Shown in pieces: positions 1 through 9,534 of a stretch of 64,000 bases of DNA (position 1 is its first letter; each line of letters opens with the position of its first letter). The notes below the pieces were generated by a model that saw nothing but the letters and a program-made list of their open reading frames with translations, had not been told where the DNA came from and searched no databases. The DNA is from JAUHXS01 sp965213575 (GTDB taxonomy: Bacteria; Bacteroidota; Bacteroidia; Chitinophagales; JAUHXS01): NCBI GenBank assembly GCA_965213575.1, contig CBDBZN010000037.1, positions 1 through 64,000 of the forward strand, written 5' to 3'. Both the position numbers and the translations under genes were made by a program.

Positions 1-860
1 GTTTTTGAAAGTAAGTATTCACTAGCTTTGTCAACTCTTCAAAAACTGCAATGTTTTCGTTTTGCAATTTATCTACTTCGAGAGCCACCTTTTTTTCTAT
101 TTTTAATCGATCACCGGAAGCAGTTTTAATATATGCATGAAAGCTTTCAGGTTTATAATCATTGCGGACAATAGTTAATAACTTTTCCGTTAATCCGTCA
201 TTTTCCGGCTTTGGAATGATGATCGTATTTTCTTTAATCTTTTCTTCAATGGTTTGAGTTAATTTTTTTAAAGCCGATACTTTATTGTCTAAATATTCTT
301 TTTGATAATTATTGGACATCACCGGCTGGCCAAATGAAATAATCGCATCATTTCCGGGCTTTGAAGGATGTGTGTAATTAATGCCGACGGGTACAATTTG
401 AACGCCTAAATTAAAATTATTTTTCTCTTCTGCGCCAAATGCGATCCTGGCTGTTCCTTTTTCTTAAAGGCCTGATTCTTTTCTCTTGCCGGCATGTTCC
501 TTCAGAAAAAACCAATATCATACCGCCATTTTCTAAAATTTTATAACATCGCTTAAATGTATCTTCATTTTTACGGAGATTTTCATGCCCTTCTTGAATT
601 CGATACACTGGAGCAAGATTAAGCAAGCCTAAAAGCCAAATTTTAAAACGACTGGTAAAAACATCTGACCGGACCAAAAAATGAACTTTTCTTTTAAGAA
701 ACGAAGTAGAGATCATCGCATCCATAAAAGCATTCGGATGGTTGCAGGCTAATATAGTTGGCCCCGACTGTGGCACGTAATGCGAAGTAAGAAAGTATAT
801 CTTTTTAAAATAAAAACGTAAAAAGATTCTCAATAATCCTCTTACTACTGAATAAACCAT
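1..860 (-). CDS. 1-acylglycerol-3-phosphate acyltransferase family protein (PlsC-like), partial, frameshifted
   Basis: Glycerophospholipid acyltransferase of the LPLAT superfamily, expected to move an acyl chain onto a lysophospholipid at the inner membrane. The N-terminal part shows the acyltransferase block ACNHPNAFMDA near residues 38-48; the His-to-Asp spacing is one residue longer than the classical HX4D, as I recall for some bacterial subfamilies. The glycerol-phosphate binding block FSEGTCRQEKRIRP follows near residue 118. The frame breaks at a T run at 458-462 (A run in the coding strand). Removing one base continues it as RKGTARIAFGAEEK and then a normal C-terminal region that runs off the left edge, so the end is missing. 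ATG at 860 is a natural start just before the hydrophobic N-terminus. The exact lipid substrate cannot be told. Confidence 0.8.
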
Positions 861-1048
861 GCAAGTTTTTTGCTAATTTATATAAAATATAAGCGATCCG
901 TACCCGGAAATAAGTATTACAAATACATTTATTGCTAATATGGGAGTAAAAAGCCTTTGTTGTGTGCATATAAGTTGAGTTCCATCAACTAAAATTATTA
1001 AAAAATAAAATCGTTTCTTTGTGAAAAAAATGTATTTGTAGCTTTAAT

Positions 1049-2002
1049 ATGAAAATTACAGAACATCTTTCTAATACTAAAGAAACACCGGTAACTTTTG
1101 AAATTCTTCCCCCTTTAAGAGGCAAAGGAATTCAGGGAATATTTAATGTATTAGATCCATTAATGGAATTTAATCCTCCGTTTATAGACGTTACTTATCA
1201 TCGTGAAGAATATATTTATAAAAAAAGGCCGGGCGGTTATTTTGAAAAAGTGTCGACTAAAAAACGCCCTGGTACAGTAAGTATATGTGCGGCTATCATG
1301 AATAGATATAAAGTTGATGCAGTGCCTCATTTAACTTGCGGGGGGTTTACAAAATCAGAGACAGAAGATGCTTTGATCGACCTAAATTTTTTAGGCGTAG
1401 ATAACGTCCTTTTAATTAGAGGAGATGCAGCAAAACATGAGTCATCATTTACTCCTGAGGAAGGAGGAAATGAATATGCTATAGATTTACTTAAACAAGT
1501 TAAAAGAATGAGTAATGGCATATATTTAGAAGAAGAATTAGAGAACGCGGCCAAAACAGATTTTTGTGTGGGAGTAGCAGGGTATCCTGAAAAGCATTTT
1601 GAGTCTCCCAATCTCAAATCTGATCTGAAATATCTAAAAGCTAAAGTGGATGCCGGAGCTGATTATATCGTAACACAAATGTTTTTTGATAATAGAAAAT
1701 ATTTCGAATTTGTAGAAGCTTGTAGAAATACCGGTATTGAAGTGCCAATTGTGCCGGGACTAAAACCCATAACTAAGAAAAGTCAAGTAAATATTATACC
1801 AAGTGTATTTCATGTAGATTTTCCGGACGACCTTGCAGATGCATTGGATAAATGCAAGGATGATAAAGCTGCAACAGAAGTAGGGATAGAATGGTTAGTG
1901 AATCAATCTAAGGAGCTGTTGGCTTATGGCGTGCCTTGCTTACATTATTATATTATGTGGGACTACTTGACAACTAAAAAAGTAGTAAGTCAAATAAGAT
2001 AA
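1049..2002 (+). CDS. metF: methylenetetrahydrofolate reductase
   Basis: Reduces 5,10-methylene-THF to 5-methyl-THF with FAD, supplying the methyl donor for methionine synthase. The 317-residue TIM-barrel protein is of normal length and intact. Family landmarks are FEILPP at residues 17-22, HLTC at 94-97, LLIRGD at 121-126, VAGYPE, the QMFFDN segment and VPGLKP. It stands alone on the plus strand, divergent from the acyltransferase. The metH genes lie about 8.6 kb away on the other strand, so it is not in their operon here. The 188-bp upstream region shows no SAM-riboswitch core, unlike metH, and I saw no clear promoter box in it. Confidence 0.95.
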   Translation: MKITEHLSNTKETPVTFEILPPLRGKGIQGIFNVLDPLMEFNPPFIDVTYHREEYIYKKRPGGYFEKVSTKKRPGTVSICAAIMNRYKVDAVPHLTCGGFTKSETEDALIDLNFLGVDNVLLIRGDAAKHESSFTPEEGGNEYAIDLLKQVKRMSNGIYLEEELENAAKTDFCVGVAGYPEKHFESPNLKSDLKYLKAKVDAGADYIVTQMFFDNRKYFEFVEACRNTGIEVPIVPGLKPITKKSQVNIIPSVFHVDFPDDLADALDKCKDDKAATEVGIEWLVNQSKELLAYGVPCLHYYIMWDYLTTKKVVSQIR

Positions 2003-2039
2003 ATCAATGCTGCGCCTTTAATAATTTAAGTTAATAGAG

Positions 2040-3461
2040 ATGTATAAATATATTTTTCTCTTATTATCTTTAATCGGATTCTGGAGCTGCTTACAAGGTC
2101 AACCGAATATAATCAATGAACCTCGTGATACAGCTGTTTGTGAATTCTCACAACCTTGTTTTAGTTTAACCGCTACCGGTATTTCATTAACCTATCAGTG
2201 GCAGGTAGACAGTGGAACAGGATTTATAGATCTGATCAATAATGGCGTTTACACTGGAATAGATAGTGCAAAATTTTATATAGATTCGGTAAGCATTTCT
2301 ATGGATAGCTTTTTATTTCGGTGCGTAGTTTCCGGAGCAAGTAATCCTAATGATACCTCTGAAATCGTAATGTTAACTGTTTTACAGGCTCCTCAAATTG
2401 ACAGTCAGCCGATAGATGTTACGATTTGTCAATTATTAGATACCAGTTTTTCTATTCAAGCAATTGGAGACTCATTAAGCTATCAATGGCAAATAGATAC
2501 CGGTGGTAATTTCATTGACTTGACAAACAGCCTAACCTACTCAGGCGTAGATTCTCCGACTTTAGAGATATTTAATATTGATGATAGTTTAGATAACTCC
2601 ATGTATAGATGCATCATTAGTGGTTTTTGTGATGAGCCGGATACTTCTGAAATAACTACTCTAACCGTATTACGAATCCCAACGGTATTAAGCTCTCCGA
2701 CAGATCAAAATGTTTGTGAAGGTGATAATGCTATTATTTCATTTTCCGCAATAGGTGAAAATATTAGTTATCAATGGCAGCTTGATGATGGATCAGGATT
2801 TATTGATTTAAATAATGATGCTAACTATAGTGGTGTGACTACTGCTACATTGAATATTAACAATGTTCCAATATCGTATGATGGATATACGTATCGGTGT
2901 TTGCTCTTTGGTGATTGCTCACCCGATACGAGTACAACAACTGTTACACTTTCCGTTTTTGAATATCCAACCATCACTCCTTTGCCTGTTGTTGAGATCT
3001 ATGCCGGAGAGCAAGTACAACTAAATCCAACAGTATTGAATGCTACTTCCTACAGTTGGGATCCGGCTCTGAATGTAACAAATGCTAATTCTTTAGATGC
3101 CATTTTCCAACCACTTCATACAACTACTTATACTTTGACAGCCACCAACGGCCCCGGGTGTACCGCTACAGAAGATTTTATAATCAGGATTTTAGATATT
3201 GAGATTGCAACTGCTTTTACGCCCAATCAAGATGGGTCAAACGATACTTGGGAAATTAAAGGAATAGAAAATTATCCCAGTAATATCTTATCAATTTATA
3301 ATAGCCAAGGGATTTTGGTATATGCCGCTAATGGCTATAATAATGAATGGCAAGGAACTTTTAACGGTTCTCCTTTACCCATGGAGGTATATTATTATGT
3401 GTTAGATTTAAATGTGGAGAATGTAGAAATATATGAGGGAAATATAACGCTTATTCGATAG
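2040..3461 (+). CDS. secreted Ig-like repeat protein with type IX secretion (CHU/gliding-motility type) C-terminal domain
   Basis: A 473-residue exported protein of unknown ligand. A hydrophobic signal segment covers residues 1-20. Three repeats of about 95-105 residues follow (roughly 25-120, 120-218, 218-315), each with an early Cys, a YQWQ core followed by GxFIDL or NFIDL, and a late YRC or FRC motif, which is an immunoglobulin-like fold signature. A PKD-like stretch (SYSWDPALN, TYTLTATN) follows. The last 80-90 residues, from FTPNQDGSNDTWEI through LSIYNSQGILVY to YYYVLDL, match the C-terminal sorting domain of type B substrates of the type IX secretion system. The stop is one base from the next gene, a PorP/SprF family protein, which is the usual partner of such substrates. 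Surface adhesion or gliding is an inference. Confidence 0.85.
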   Translation: MYKYIFLLLSLIGFWSCLQGQPNIINEPRDTAVCEFSQPCFSLTATGISLTYQWQVDSGTGFIDLINNGVYTGIDSAKFYIDSVSISMDSFLFRCVVSGASNPNDTSEIVMLTVLQAPQIDSQPIDVTICQLLDTSFSIQAIGDSLSYQWQIDTGGNFIDLTNSLTYSGVDSPTLEIFNIDDSLDNSMYRCIISGFCDEPDTSEITTLTVLRIPTVLSSPTDQNVCEGDNAIISFSAIGENISYQWQLDDGSGFIDLNNDANYSGVTTATLNINNVPISYDGYTYRCLLFGDCSPDTSTTTVTLSVFEYPTITPLPVVEIYAGEQVQLNPTVLNATSYSWDPALNVTNANSLDAIFQPLHTTTYTLTATNGPGCTATEDFIIRILDIEIATAFTPNQDGSNDTWEIKGIENYPSNILSIYNSQGILVYAANGYNNEWQGTFNGSPLPMEVYYYVLDLNVENVEIYEGNITLIR

Positions 3462-3462
3462 T

Positions 3463-4425
3463 ATGAGATTATTTATCAGCGTAGTAGGATTATTATTTTG
3501 GATGATTACCTCTGCCCAGCAAATTAATTTGCAATCATTTAACAGCTACATCAATAACCCTGTTTTAGTTAATCCGGCTGCGATGGGCTATAATAGCGAA
3601 ACAGATGTGTTTTTATCTTGCCGCAAGCTTTGGCTAGGGCTGGATGGATCACCGCGTTCATTTTATATCACCGCTCAGCATAATGTAAAGGAGAAAATAG
3701 ATTTTTCTCGTCCATTTACTTTGCGTGAAAGCAATATAGATCCATTTTCTAAGAAATATTTAGATGTTAAACACTATGTCGGATTTACGGCAGCAGCAGA
3801 AAAATTTGGGCCTATGTCAAGTTACGAAGGGCAGCTGATGTACGCCATGCATGTCCCATTATATGATGAATTATATGTTTCCTTCTCTTTAGCAGGAGAA
3901 ATAGGGCATCAAAACTATAAAATTGAAGAATTAAAAGTTTTTGACATGTCAGATAATACTTTCACTAATTTTATTGAATCAGGTAAAACAACTTTGTATG
4001 ATGTTAATGCCGGAATTTTCTTTTATGCCAAATACTTTTTTGGTGGTTACTCAGCTTACAATTTACTTGGACAAAGCCATTATTTGAGCCGGTATAAACC
4101 TACTTCAATTGTTAGGCTTAAACATGTAGGATATACCGGCTGTAAATTCAGATTTTATCGGTCCTATTCATATCTCATGCCTGCTGTATATGTCAGCTAT
4201 GACGGACTGTATGGCTTAATTTATGATGGGAATTTAAAAGTGTCTATTAATCGGCAATTTTGGGCTTCTACAACTTATAGCTCTGTCAAAAGCATTACCT
4301 TAACCACCGGTTGGCAATTTTTAGATTATGGTACTGTGCTTGGAGTAGGTTATAGTAAGAATTTTACTCAGCTAGGAAAAACTAATATAGGAAGTGTTGA
4401 GATCTTTTATGGGATGAAGTTTTGA
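3463..4425 (+). CDS. PorP/SprF family type IX secretion system membrane protein
   Basis: A 320-residue outer-membrane protein of the PorP/SprF family. It has a signal peptide ending near SAQQ (residues 1-19), the family opening FNSYINNPVLVNPAAMGY at about residues 26-43, and alternating beta-barrel-like strands to an aromatic C-terminus (IFYGMKF). Members are thought to act with one cognate secreted protein carrying the type B sorting domain, helping to anchor or export it. The ATG begins one base after the stop of that partner, so the two are almost certainly co-transcribed. The fold and pairing are clear; the specific role of this paralog is unknown. Confidence 0.88.
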   Translation: MRLFISVVGLLFWMITSAQQINLQSFNSYINNPVLVNPAAMGYNSETDVFLSCRKLWLGLDGSPRSFYITAQHNVKEKIDFSRPFTLRESNIDPFSKKYLDVKHYVGFTAAAEKFGPMSSYEGQLMYAMHVPLYDELYVSFSLAGEIGHQNYKIEELKVFDMSDNTFTNFIESGKTTLYDVNAGIFFYAKYFFGGYSAYNLLGQSHYLSRYKPTSIVRLKHVGYTGCKFRFYRSYSYLMPAVYVSYDGLYGLIYDGNLKVSINRQFWASTTYSSVKSITLTTGWQFLDYGTVLGVGYSKNFTQLGKTNIGSVEIFYGMKF

Positions 4426-4454
4426 ATAATTTTGAATGTTGAATTACACATTCT

Positions 4455-4507
4455 AACTTTAAACTTTAAACCTCGAACCTCGAACCTCGAATCTTTAAAC
4501 TTCAAAC
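4455..4507. repeat. 7-bp-period A/T-rich array
   Basis: Seven consecutive heptamers of the form AACTTTA or AACCTCG run from 4455, including three identical AACCTCG units, then decay into AATCTTT and AAACTTC. The array lies between two convergent genes and reaches into the last codons of birA, whose stop lies inside it. The same 7-bp rhythm recurs at other gene ends in the window. Confidence 0.75.
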
Positions 4508-5260
4508 CTAATCTCCCCATTACTGAATCTTCGCTCACCGCTCTCAAACTTCACAATCAATTGTCCGATTCTAGAGACTCCCAATATTTTCCCTGACATT
4601 TTGGCTCCATTTTGCAGGATGAAAGTACAAACCTCGTCCCTTTTATAAAGATAATTGGTGTAATCATTAATCGGATTATAGCCGGATTTAAGTTTTAGAT
4701 ACGCCGCTTCCAAATATTTGCATAGCAGGGGAAGCAGCAACATCAGGTCATATTGTTGATCGGTTATTTTACACAATGAAGTAGCATTAGGAATTTCTTT
4801 ATCAAAGTCAGTTTGATTCACATTGATTCCAATTCCTACAATTACAGAGTTAAGTGAATTGCCTGATATCGTGTTTTCTATTAAAATACCAGCAATTTTA
4901 TCATTTTTATAGTAAATATCATTTGGCCATTTAATGCTGACGTGATTCATTAAAATAGAGGTAATAAATTGATGTACACCGTTTGTTAATGCTTGATTTA
5001 GCATGAATTGATCAGTTACAGCCAACCACTTTGGATAAAAAAGTAAGCTGACAGTTAAATTTTTACCCGGCTCAGACATCCAATTTTTAGTAAATTGTCC
5101 CTTCCCATTTGTTTGTTCTTGCGCATATACCAATGTTCCCTCCGGAAGCTTTGAATGAGATAATTTCTTTCTTTAAATAGTCGTTAGTAGAAGGAACTTT
5201 CTCGAGAAACAAGAAGTTATTTCCAACAAATAAAGTTTTGAAAATAGGATCCGACGTCAT
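4495..5260 (-). CDS. birA: biotin--[acetyl-CoA-carboxylase] ligase, frameshifted
   Basis: Attaches biotin to the biotin carboxyl carrier protein through biotinyl-AMP. The main open segment (212 residues) begins at LVYAQEQTNGKGQ, where the usual GRGR-type loop is present as NGKG. It continues with the KWPNDIYY motif containing the catalytic Lys, and KIAGILIEN. The N-terminus is in another frame: from ATG at 5258-5260 one reads a segment containing PSTNDYLKKEI, the family's STNxYL motif. The frames join after removal of one base at about 5150. The joined protein is about 255 residues, a catalytic-domain-only ligase without the DNA-binding repressor domain of E. coli BirA. It diverges from rsfS-ftsH, a common Bacteroidota order. 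Confidence 0.88.
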
Positions 5261-5317
5261 AATTAATACTTTAGCATATTTCGCAGCTATTTATCCCGAA
5301 GTATAGAAAGATAATGT

Positions 5318-5325
5318 TACTTTTG
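5318..5325 (+). promoter_or_regulatory. putative -7 box (TACTTTTG) for rsfS-ftsH
   Basis: The octamer fits the Bacteroidota TAnnTTTG -7 element and ends 28 bp before the rsfS ATG. I see no clean TTG at the -33 position. Confidence 0.4.
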
Positions 5326-5353
5326 CATTAAATATAAAGGTATTTCCCACTAA

Positions 5354-5738
5354 ATGCAGAGACCGGCAAGAAAAATAAATAGCAAACTCACTCCTGACTT
5401 GATCAATGTTATCATAGAAAGCATTCAGGATAAGAAAGGCCAAAAACATAGCTTTACTTGATTTAAGAGAGGTAGACGACGCAATTACAGACTATTTTAT
5501 AATATGTGAGGGTACTTCAGGACCTCAGATAAGGGCTATTGCAGACAATCTTATTCATGATGTTAAAGACAAGTTGGCAGACAGCCCCTGGCATACTGAA
5601 GGATATAATAACTTGGAATGGATTTTGATAGATTATGTGAATGTTGTAGTCCATGTTTTTTTACACGATAAGCGAGAGTTATATAAGTTAGAAGATCTAT
5701 GGAGCGATGCCGCCATTACCTTATATAACAACGATTAG
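5354..5738 (+). CDS. rsfS: ribosome silencing factor RsfS (Iojap/DUF143), frameshifted
   Basis: Binds ribosomal protein uL14 and blocks joining of the two ribosomal subunits in nutrient-poor or stationary conditions. From ATG 5354 the frame reads MQRPARKINSK and then stops early after an AAAAA run at 5442-5446. Removing one A restores ALLDLREVDDAITDYFIIC, the family hallmark, then GTSGPQIRAIAD, WHTEGY, WILIDYVNVVVHVF and LYKLEDLWSDA, ending at TAG 5736. The repaired protein is about 127 residues, typical of the family. No single open frame covers it, so an automatic caller would miss it. It sits 15 bp upstream of ftsH and is divergent from birA. Confidence 0.88.
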
Positions 5739-5753
5739 CACTAACAAGTAATA

Positions 5754-7907
5754 ATGATTGAAAAGAGTAACAATAAAAAAAGAAAACTCCCAAAAGGTAA
5801 ATTGCCTAAAGGTGGAAAATTTAATTATTATTGGATATATGCTATCCTTTTTTTAGGGCTTTTAGGCCTACAGTTCTTAGGGTCTGATTATAACGTAAAG
5901 CAAATCACTTGGCAGCGATTTGAGCAAGACATGCTGCAAGCACATGATGTTGCAAAAGTCGTAGTAGTTAATAAAGAAAGAGCTGAAATATATCTCAAAA
6001 AAGAAGTACTGGATAATGATAAATACAAAAAAGATGGCATAGGAGAAACTAATTTTGGAACACCAAATGCAGGGCCACATTATTATTTTACTATCGGATC
6101 GTTAGAATTTTTTGAACAAAAAATGCAAGAAGCTCAATCAGATTTTGCTCCTGATGATGTAGTGAGTGTTCAGTATGATTCTCAGCGAGATTGGGGTATG
6201 GAGCTTTTTCAATGGATCATTCCATTTGCTATCATTATTTTAATTTGGATATTTATTATGCGCCGTTTAAGCGGAGGTGGTGCAGGCCCGGGCGGGCAAA
6301 TATTTAATATCGGTAAATCCAGAGCTACATTATTTGACAAAGAAGGAGGTAAAGTAAATACTACTTTTAAAGATGTAGCCGGTTTGGATGAAGCTAAGGT
6401 AGAAGTGATGGAAATAGTGGATTTTCTTAAAAATCCGGGAAAATATACTGCCTTAGGAGGAAAAATTCCTAAGGGCGCTTTGTTAATAGGTCCTCCGGGA
6501 ACCGGTAAAACTCTTTTAGCAAAAGCAATGGCAGGAGAAGCTAAGGTGCCATTTTTCTCTATCTCCGGTTCTGATTTTGTAGAGATGTTTGTTGGCGTTG
6601 GAGCATCAAGGGTAAGAGACCTATTTAAGCAAGCAAGAGAGAAAGCGCCTTGCATCATTTTTATTGATGAGATTGATGCCATCGGCCGAATGAGGGGTAA
6701 AAATATGATGCAAAGTAATGATGAAAGAGAGAATACTTTAAATCAATTATTGGTGGAAATGGACGGCTTTCACAGCGAAAAAGGATTAATTATATTGGCT
6801 GCTACTAATAGGCCTGACGTATTAGATCCGGCATTGATGCGACCCGGAAGGTTTGACAGGCAAATTTCTATTGATAAGCCAGATTTAAAAGGCAGGGAGG
6901 AAATTTTTAAAGTTCACTTAAAACCAATTAAAGTAAGTGGTGATATCAGCATTGAAAAACTAGCTGCTCAGACACCGGGCTTTGCGGGAGCTGAGTTAGC
7001 TAACATTTGTAATGAAGCTGCTTTAATTGCTGCTCGTAAAGGTAAACAGCAAGTAGAAATGCAGGATTTTCATGATGCTATTGACCGGGTAATTGGAGGA
7101 TTAGAGAAGAAAAATAAAAATCATATCTCCTGAAGAGAAAAAGATCATTGCTTATCACGAAGCAGGCCATGCTATCTGTGGATGGTTCTTGGAACATGCT
7201 GACCCTTTGGTAAAAGTAACCATTGTGCCCAGAGGGGTTGCTGCATTAGGATAATGCTCAATACCTGCCTAAAGAACAATATCTTTATACTACTGAGCAA
7301 TTAATAGACACTATGTGCATGACATTAGGGGGTAGGGCGGCCGAAGAGATCATTTTTTGGAAAAATATCTACAGGCGCTCAAAACGACCTAGAGCGGATA
7401 CCTAAGATGGCCTACGGTATGATCACCATGTATGGGATGAATGAAAAAATCGGACATATTTCTTATAATGATTCTCAAAACGAATATACTTTTGGTAAGC
7501 CTTATTCAGAAAAGATGGGGGAGATGATAGATGAAGAAATGCGGGGACTCATTGATAGGGCTTATAAGAAAACATTGCAATTATTAAGAGATAAGCAAAA
7601 AGAATTAGAACTTATAGCACAAGAGCTCTTAGATAAAGAGGTGCTATTTAAAACGGACCTAGAAAGATTAATTGGCAAAAGAACATTTGATATTATGAAA
7701 AACACACCGTCGACTACTAAGGATAAAAATGCTGATAAGCCTTACGAACAAGAAGATGAAAGTGAAGATACTATCAATAAACCCATCAATGATAGCTCTG
7801 TGGGTGATTTAGCGAAGGAAGAGATAGCTATGGAAAAAAAGCAAAAAGGCCATTCTTCTGACAGCTCTTCAAATAATGATCAGAATAATACCAGTAAGAA
7901 AATCTAG
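5754..7907 (+). CDS. ftsH: ATP-dependent zinc metalloprotease FtsH, three frameshifts
   Basis: Membrane-anchored AAA+ protease that extracts and degrades membrane and soluble proteins. The order is a Lys-rich N-terminus, a first membrane segment near residues 25-44, a periplasmic domain, a second segment near 152-168, then the AAA domain with Walker A GPPGTGKT near 245, Walker B IIFIDEIDAIG and the arginine-finger region ATNRPDVLDPALMRPGRFDR. The first frame ends at 7133. The protease part continues after three one-base repairs: the A run near 7119-7123, the AA at about 7252-7254 (giving ALGYAQYLPKEQ), and the T run near 7352-7358 (giving AAEEIIFGKISTGAQNDLE). The zinc site YHEAGHA is encoded near 7153-7173. 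The acidic, Ser/Asn-rich C-terminal tail is poorly conserved. Confidence 0.93.
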
Positions 7908-7938
7908 CTGAAGGCTTAACTTTTCTTAATTTTAACTG

Positions 7939-8687
7939 ATGTCTAATAAGAAAATTTTACTTTGCATCAGATTTTCATTTGGGCGTTCCTACAAGAGAAA
8001 AAAGTTTTAAAACGGGAACGGCTGGTAGTTGATTGGCTTACCTTTATTCAACAGGATGCTCATGCGATTTATTTAGTAGGCGATTTATTTGACTTTTGGT
8101 TTGAATATAAAAAAGTTGTTCCCAAAGGATTTGTAAGATTGTTGGGGAAACTTGCTGAGCTGAAAGATAAGGGAATCGATATTCATATTTTTACAGGTAA
8201 TCATGATGTATGGATGCGAGATTATTTTACAGAAGAATTAGGTATTCCTATTCATAGGTCTCCTATAAAAGTTGAATTGGGCGGTAAAAAATTCTTAATA
8301 GGTCATGGGGATGGTTTAGGCCCTGCCGATAAAGGCTACAAAGCATTGAAAAAAATTTTTACTAATCCGGTTTGTAAGTGGGCTTTTAGGCAGCTTCATC
8401 CTGACTTAGGTATTAGGTTGGCAAATTATTGGTCGCAAAAGAATCGCTTCTTACAAGGCACTGAGGAAGAGGAGTTTTTGGGTGAAGAAAAAGAGTGGCT
8501 CATTATTTATGCTAAAGAGGTTTTAAAAACAGAACACATCGACTACTTTATCTTCGGCCATCGGCATTTGCCAATTAAACACAATATTAATGAGAAAAGT
8601 AAGTATATAAATCTAGGAGAATGGTTTAATTATAACTCTTATGCTGTATTTGATGGAAAAGATGTCTCACTTCAGTATTTTAAATAA
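7939..8687 (+). CDS. lpxH: UDP-2,3-diacylglucosamine diphosphatase (LpxH-type), two frameshifts
   Basis: Hydrolyses UDP-2,3-diacylglucosamine to lipid X and UMP in lipid A synthesis, at the cytoplasmic face of the inner membrane. The calcineurin-like metallophosphoesterase motifs appear in order: DFHLG near residue 11, GDLFDFW, GNHDVW, GHGDG and GHRHLP. ATG 7939 reads MSNKKI; the DFHLG segment is in the next frame after the T run at 7953-7956; the remainder returns to another frame after the TTTT near 8005-8008. Each repair removes one base. The open frame that seems to begin at TTG 7962 is a by-product of these shifts and lacks the first metal motif. The repaired length is about 249 residues. 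Confidence 0.88.
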
Positions 8688-8694
8688 CAATTAT

Positions 8695-8742
8695 ATCTCC
8701 CCTCCTCGAGGAGGAGAAGCCGAAGGCAGGGGTGGTGGTAGA
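8695..8742. repeat. GC-rich palindromic dispersed-type repeat
   Basis: A conspicuously GC-rich island in AT-rich DNA: CCCCTCCTCGAGGAGGAG forms a hairpin and is followed by AAGCCGAAGGCAGGGGTGG. I recall similar elements (CCCCTCC..GGAGGGG..GGCCGAAGGC..GGGGTGG) between genes in many Bacteroidota genomes. It lies just after lpxH and before the likely start of the next gene. Confidence 0.55.
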
Positions 8743-8757
8743 AATACTAGCATTTTA

Positions 8758-9531
8758 ATGCTATTATTTTTAGCTTTTACCTTTCTCTCAGCAGATTATC
8801 AAAAGCACAACACACTTAACCTCACTGCTAACTATTTTACCGCTGATCGGTTAGGCAATTTTTATGTAGTTACCAATGCTAATACAGTTGCAAAATATAA
8901 TGCACTTAACAATCCCATATATATTGCCAGTATTAAAAAATATGGGCCCATAAGTTATATAGATGTTAACAATCCGCTCAAAATTTTATTGTTTTTTGAA
9001 GAGTTTTCTACGGTGGTGACATTAGATAATACGCTTTCGGAAACAGGTGCTTATGTGTTGCCTGATGAAGGGATTCTCAGAGCAGGCGCAGTGGCGATTT
9101 CTTTTGATAACAATATTTGGGTATACGACGAACTCGCATTTAAGCTTAAAAAAATTAATGAGCAATTAAAGATCATCCAAGAAAGTGTGAATTTAAGTAC
9201 ATTCTTAGGTGCAGACTTACAACCCAACTTTATGTTAGAGCGTGATAAATGGGTTTATCTAAATGATCCTAAATTAGGTATTTTGGTTTTCGATGTATTC
9301 GGAACCTATAAAAATACCATTCCTATAAAAGGCTTAAGCGATTTTCAGATCATGGGAGATAATCTTGTTTATATAGATGAGTATAAAAAAATTCAAGTGT
9401 ATAACCTTAAAACTTTGGATATAAAAAATATGGATGTGCCGCTGCCTCAAACGGCTAAACAAGTTCGTGTTGGTAAAGATGTGATGTATATTTTAGATGG
9501 AAAAGCATTAGATTTGTATATCTTAAAATAA
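8758..9531 (+). CDS. exported beta-propeller-like protein of unknown function
   Basis: Not a family I can name with confidence. From ATG 8758 the protein is 257 residues, begins with a short hydrophobic signal (LLFLAFTFLS) and consists of repeated beta-strand units such as GNFYVVTNANTVAKYN, DNNIWVYDEL and DKWVYLNDPKLGILVFD, suggesting a WD/NHL-like propeller. The frame is open back to 8641, but that extension crosses the end of lpxH and translates the GC-rich repeat into a Gly/Arg-rich stretch, so the internal ATG is preferred. It ends 3 bases before prfA and is probably co-transcribed with it. No catalytic motif is visible. Confidence 0.65.
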   Translation: MLLFLAFTFLSADYQKHNTLNLTANYFTADRLGNFYVVTNANTVAKYNALNNPIYIASIKKYGPISYIDVNNPLKILLFFEEFSTVVTLDNTLSETGAYVLPDEGILRAGAVAISFDNNIWVYDELAFKLKKINEQLKIIQESVNLSTFLGADLQPNFMLERDKWVYLNDPKLGILVFDVFGTYKNTIPIKGLSDFQIMGDNLVYIDEYKKIQVYNLKTLDIKNMDVPLPQTAKQVRVGKDVMYILDGKALDLYILK

Positions 9532-9534
9532 GGT

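Noticed and set aside
5754..7907. FtsH as a pseudogene or as two proteins (ATPase and protease halves)
   Set aside because: Three one-base repairs restore a full canonical FtsH with HEAGH intact, and the same error type occurs in many other essential genes.
7962..8687. LpxH starting at TTG 7962
   Set aside because: That start omits the DFHLG metal motif, which is readable in a neighbouring frame after a one-base repair from ATG 7939.
8641..8757. N-terminal extension of the propeller-like protein
   Set aside because: It overlaps lpxH and translates a GC-rich repeat; the internal ATG gives a signal peptide.
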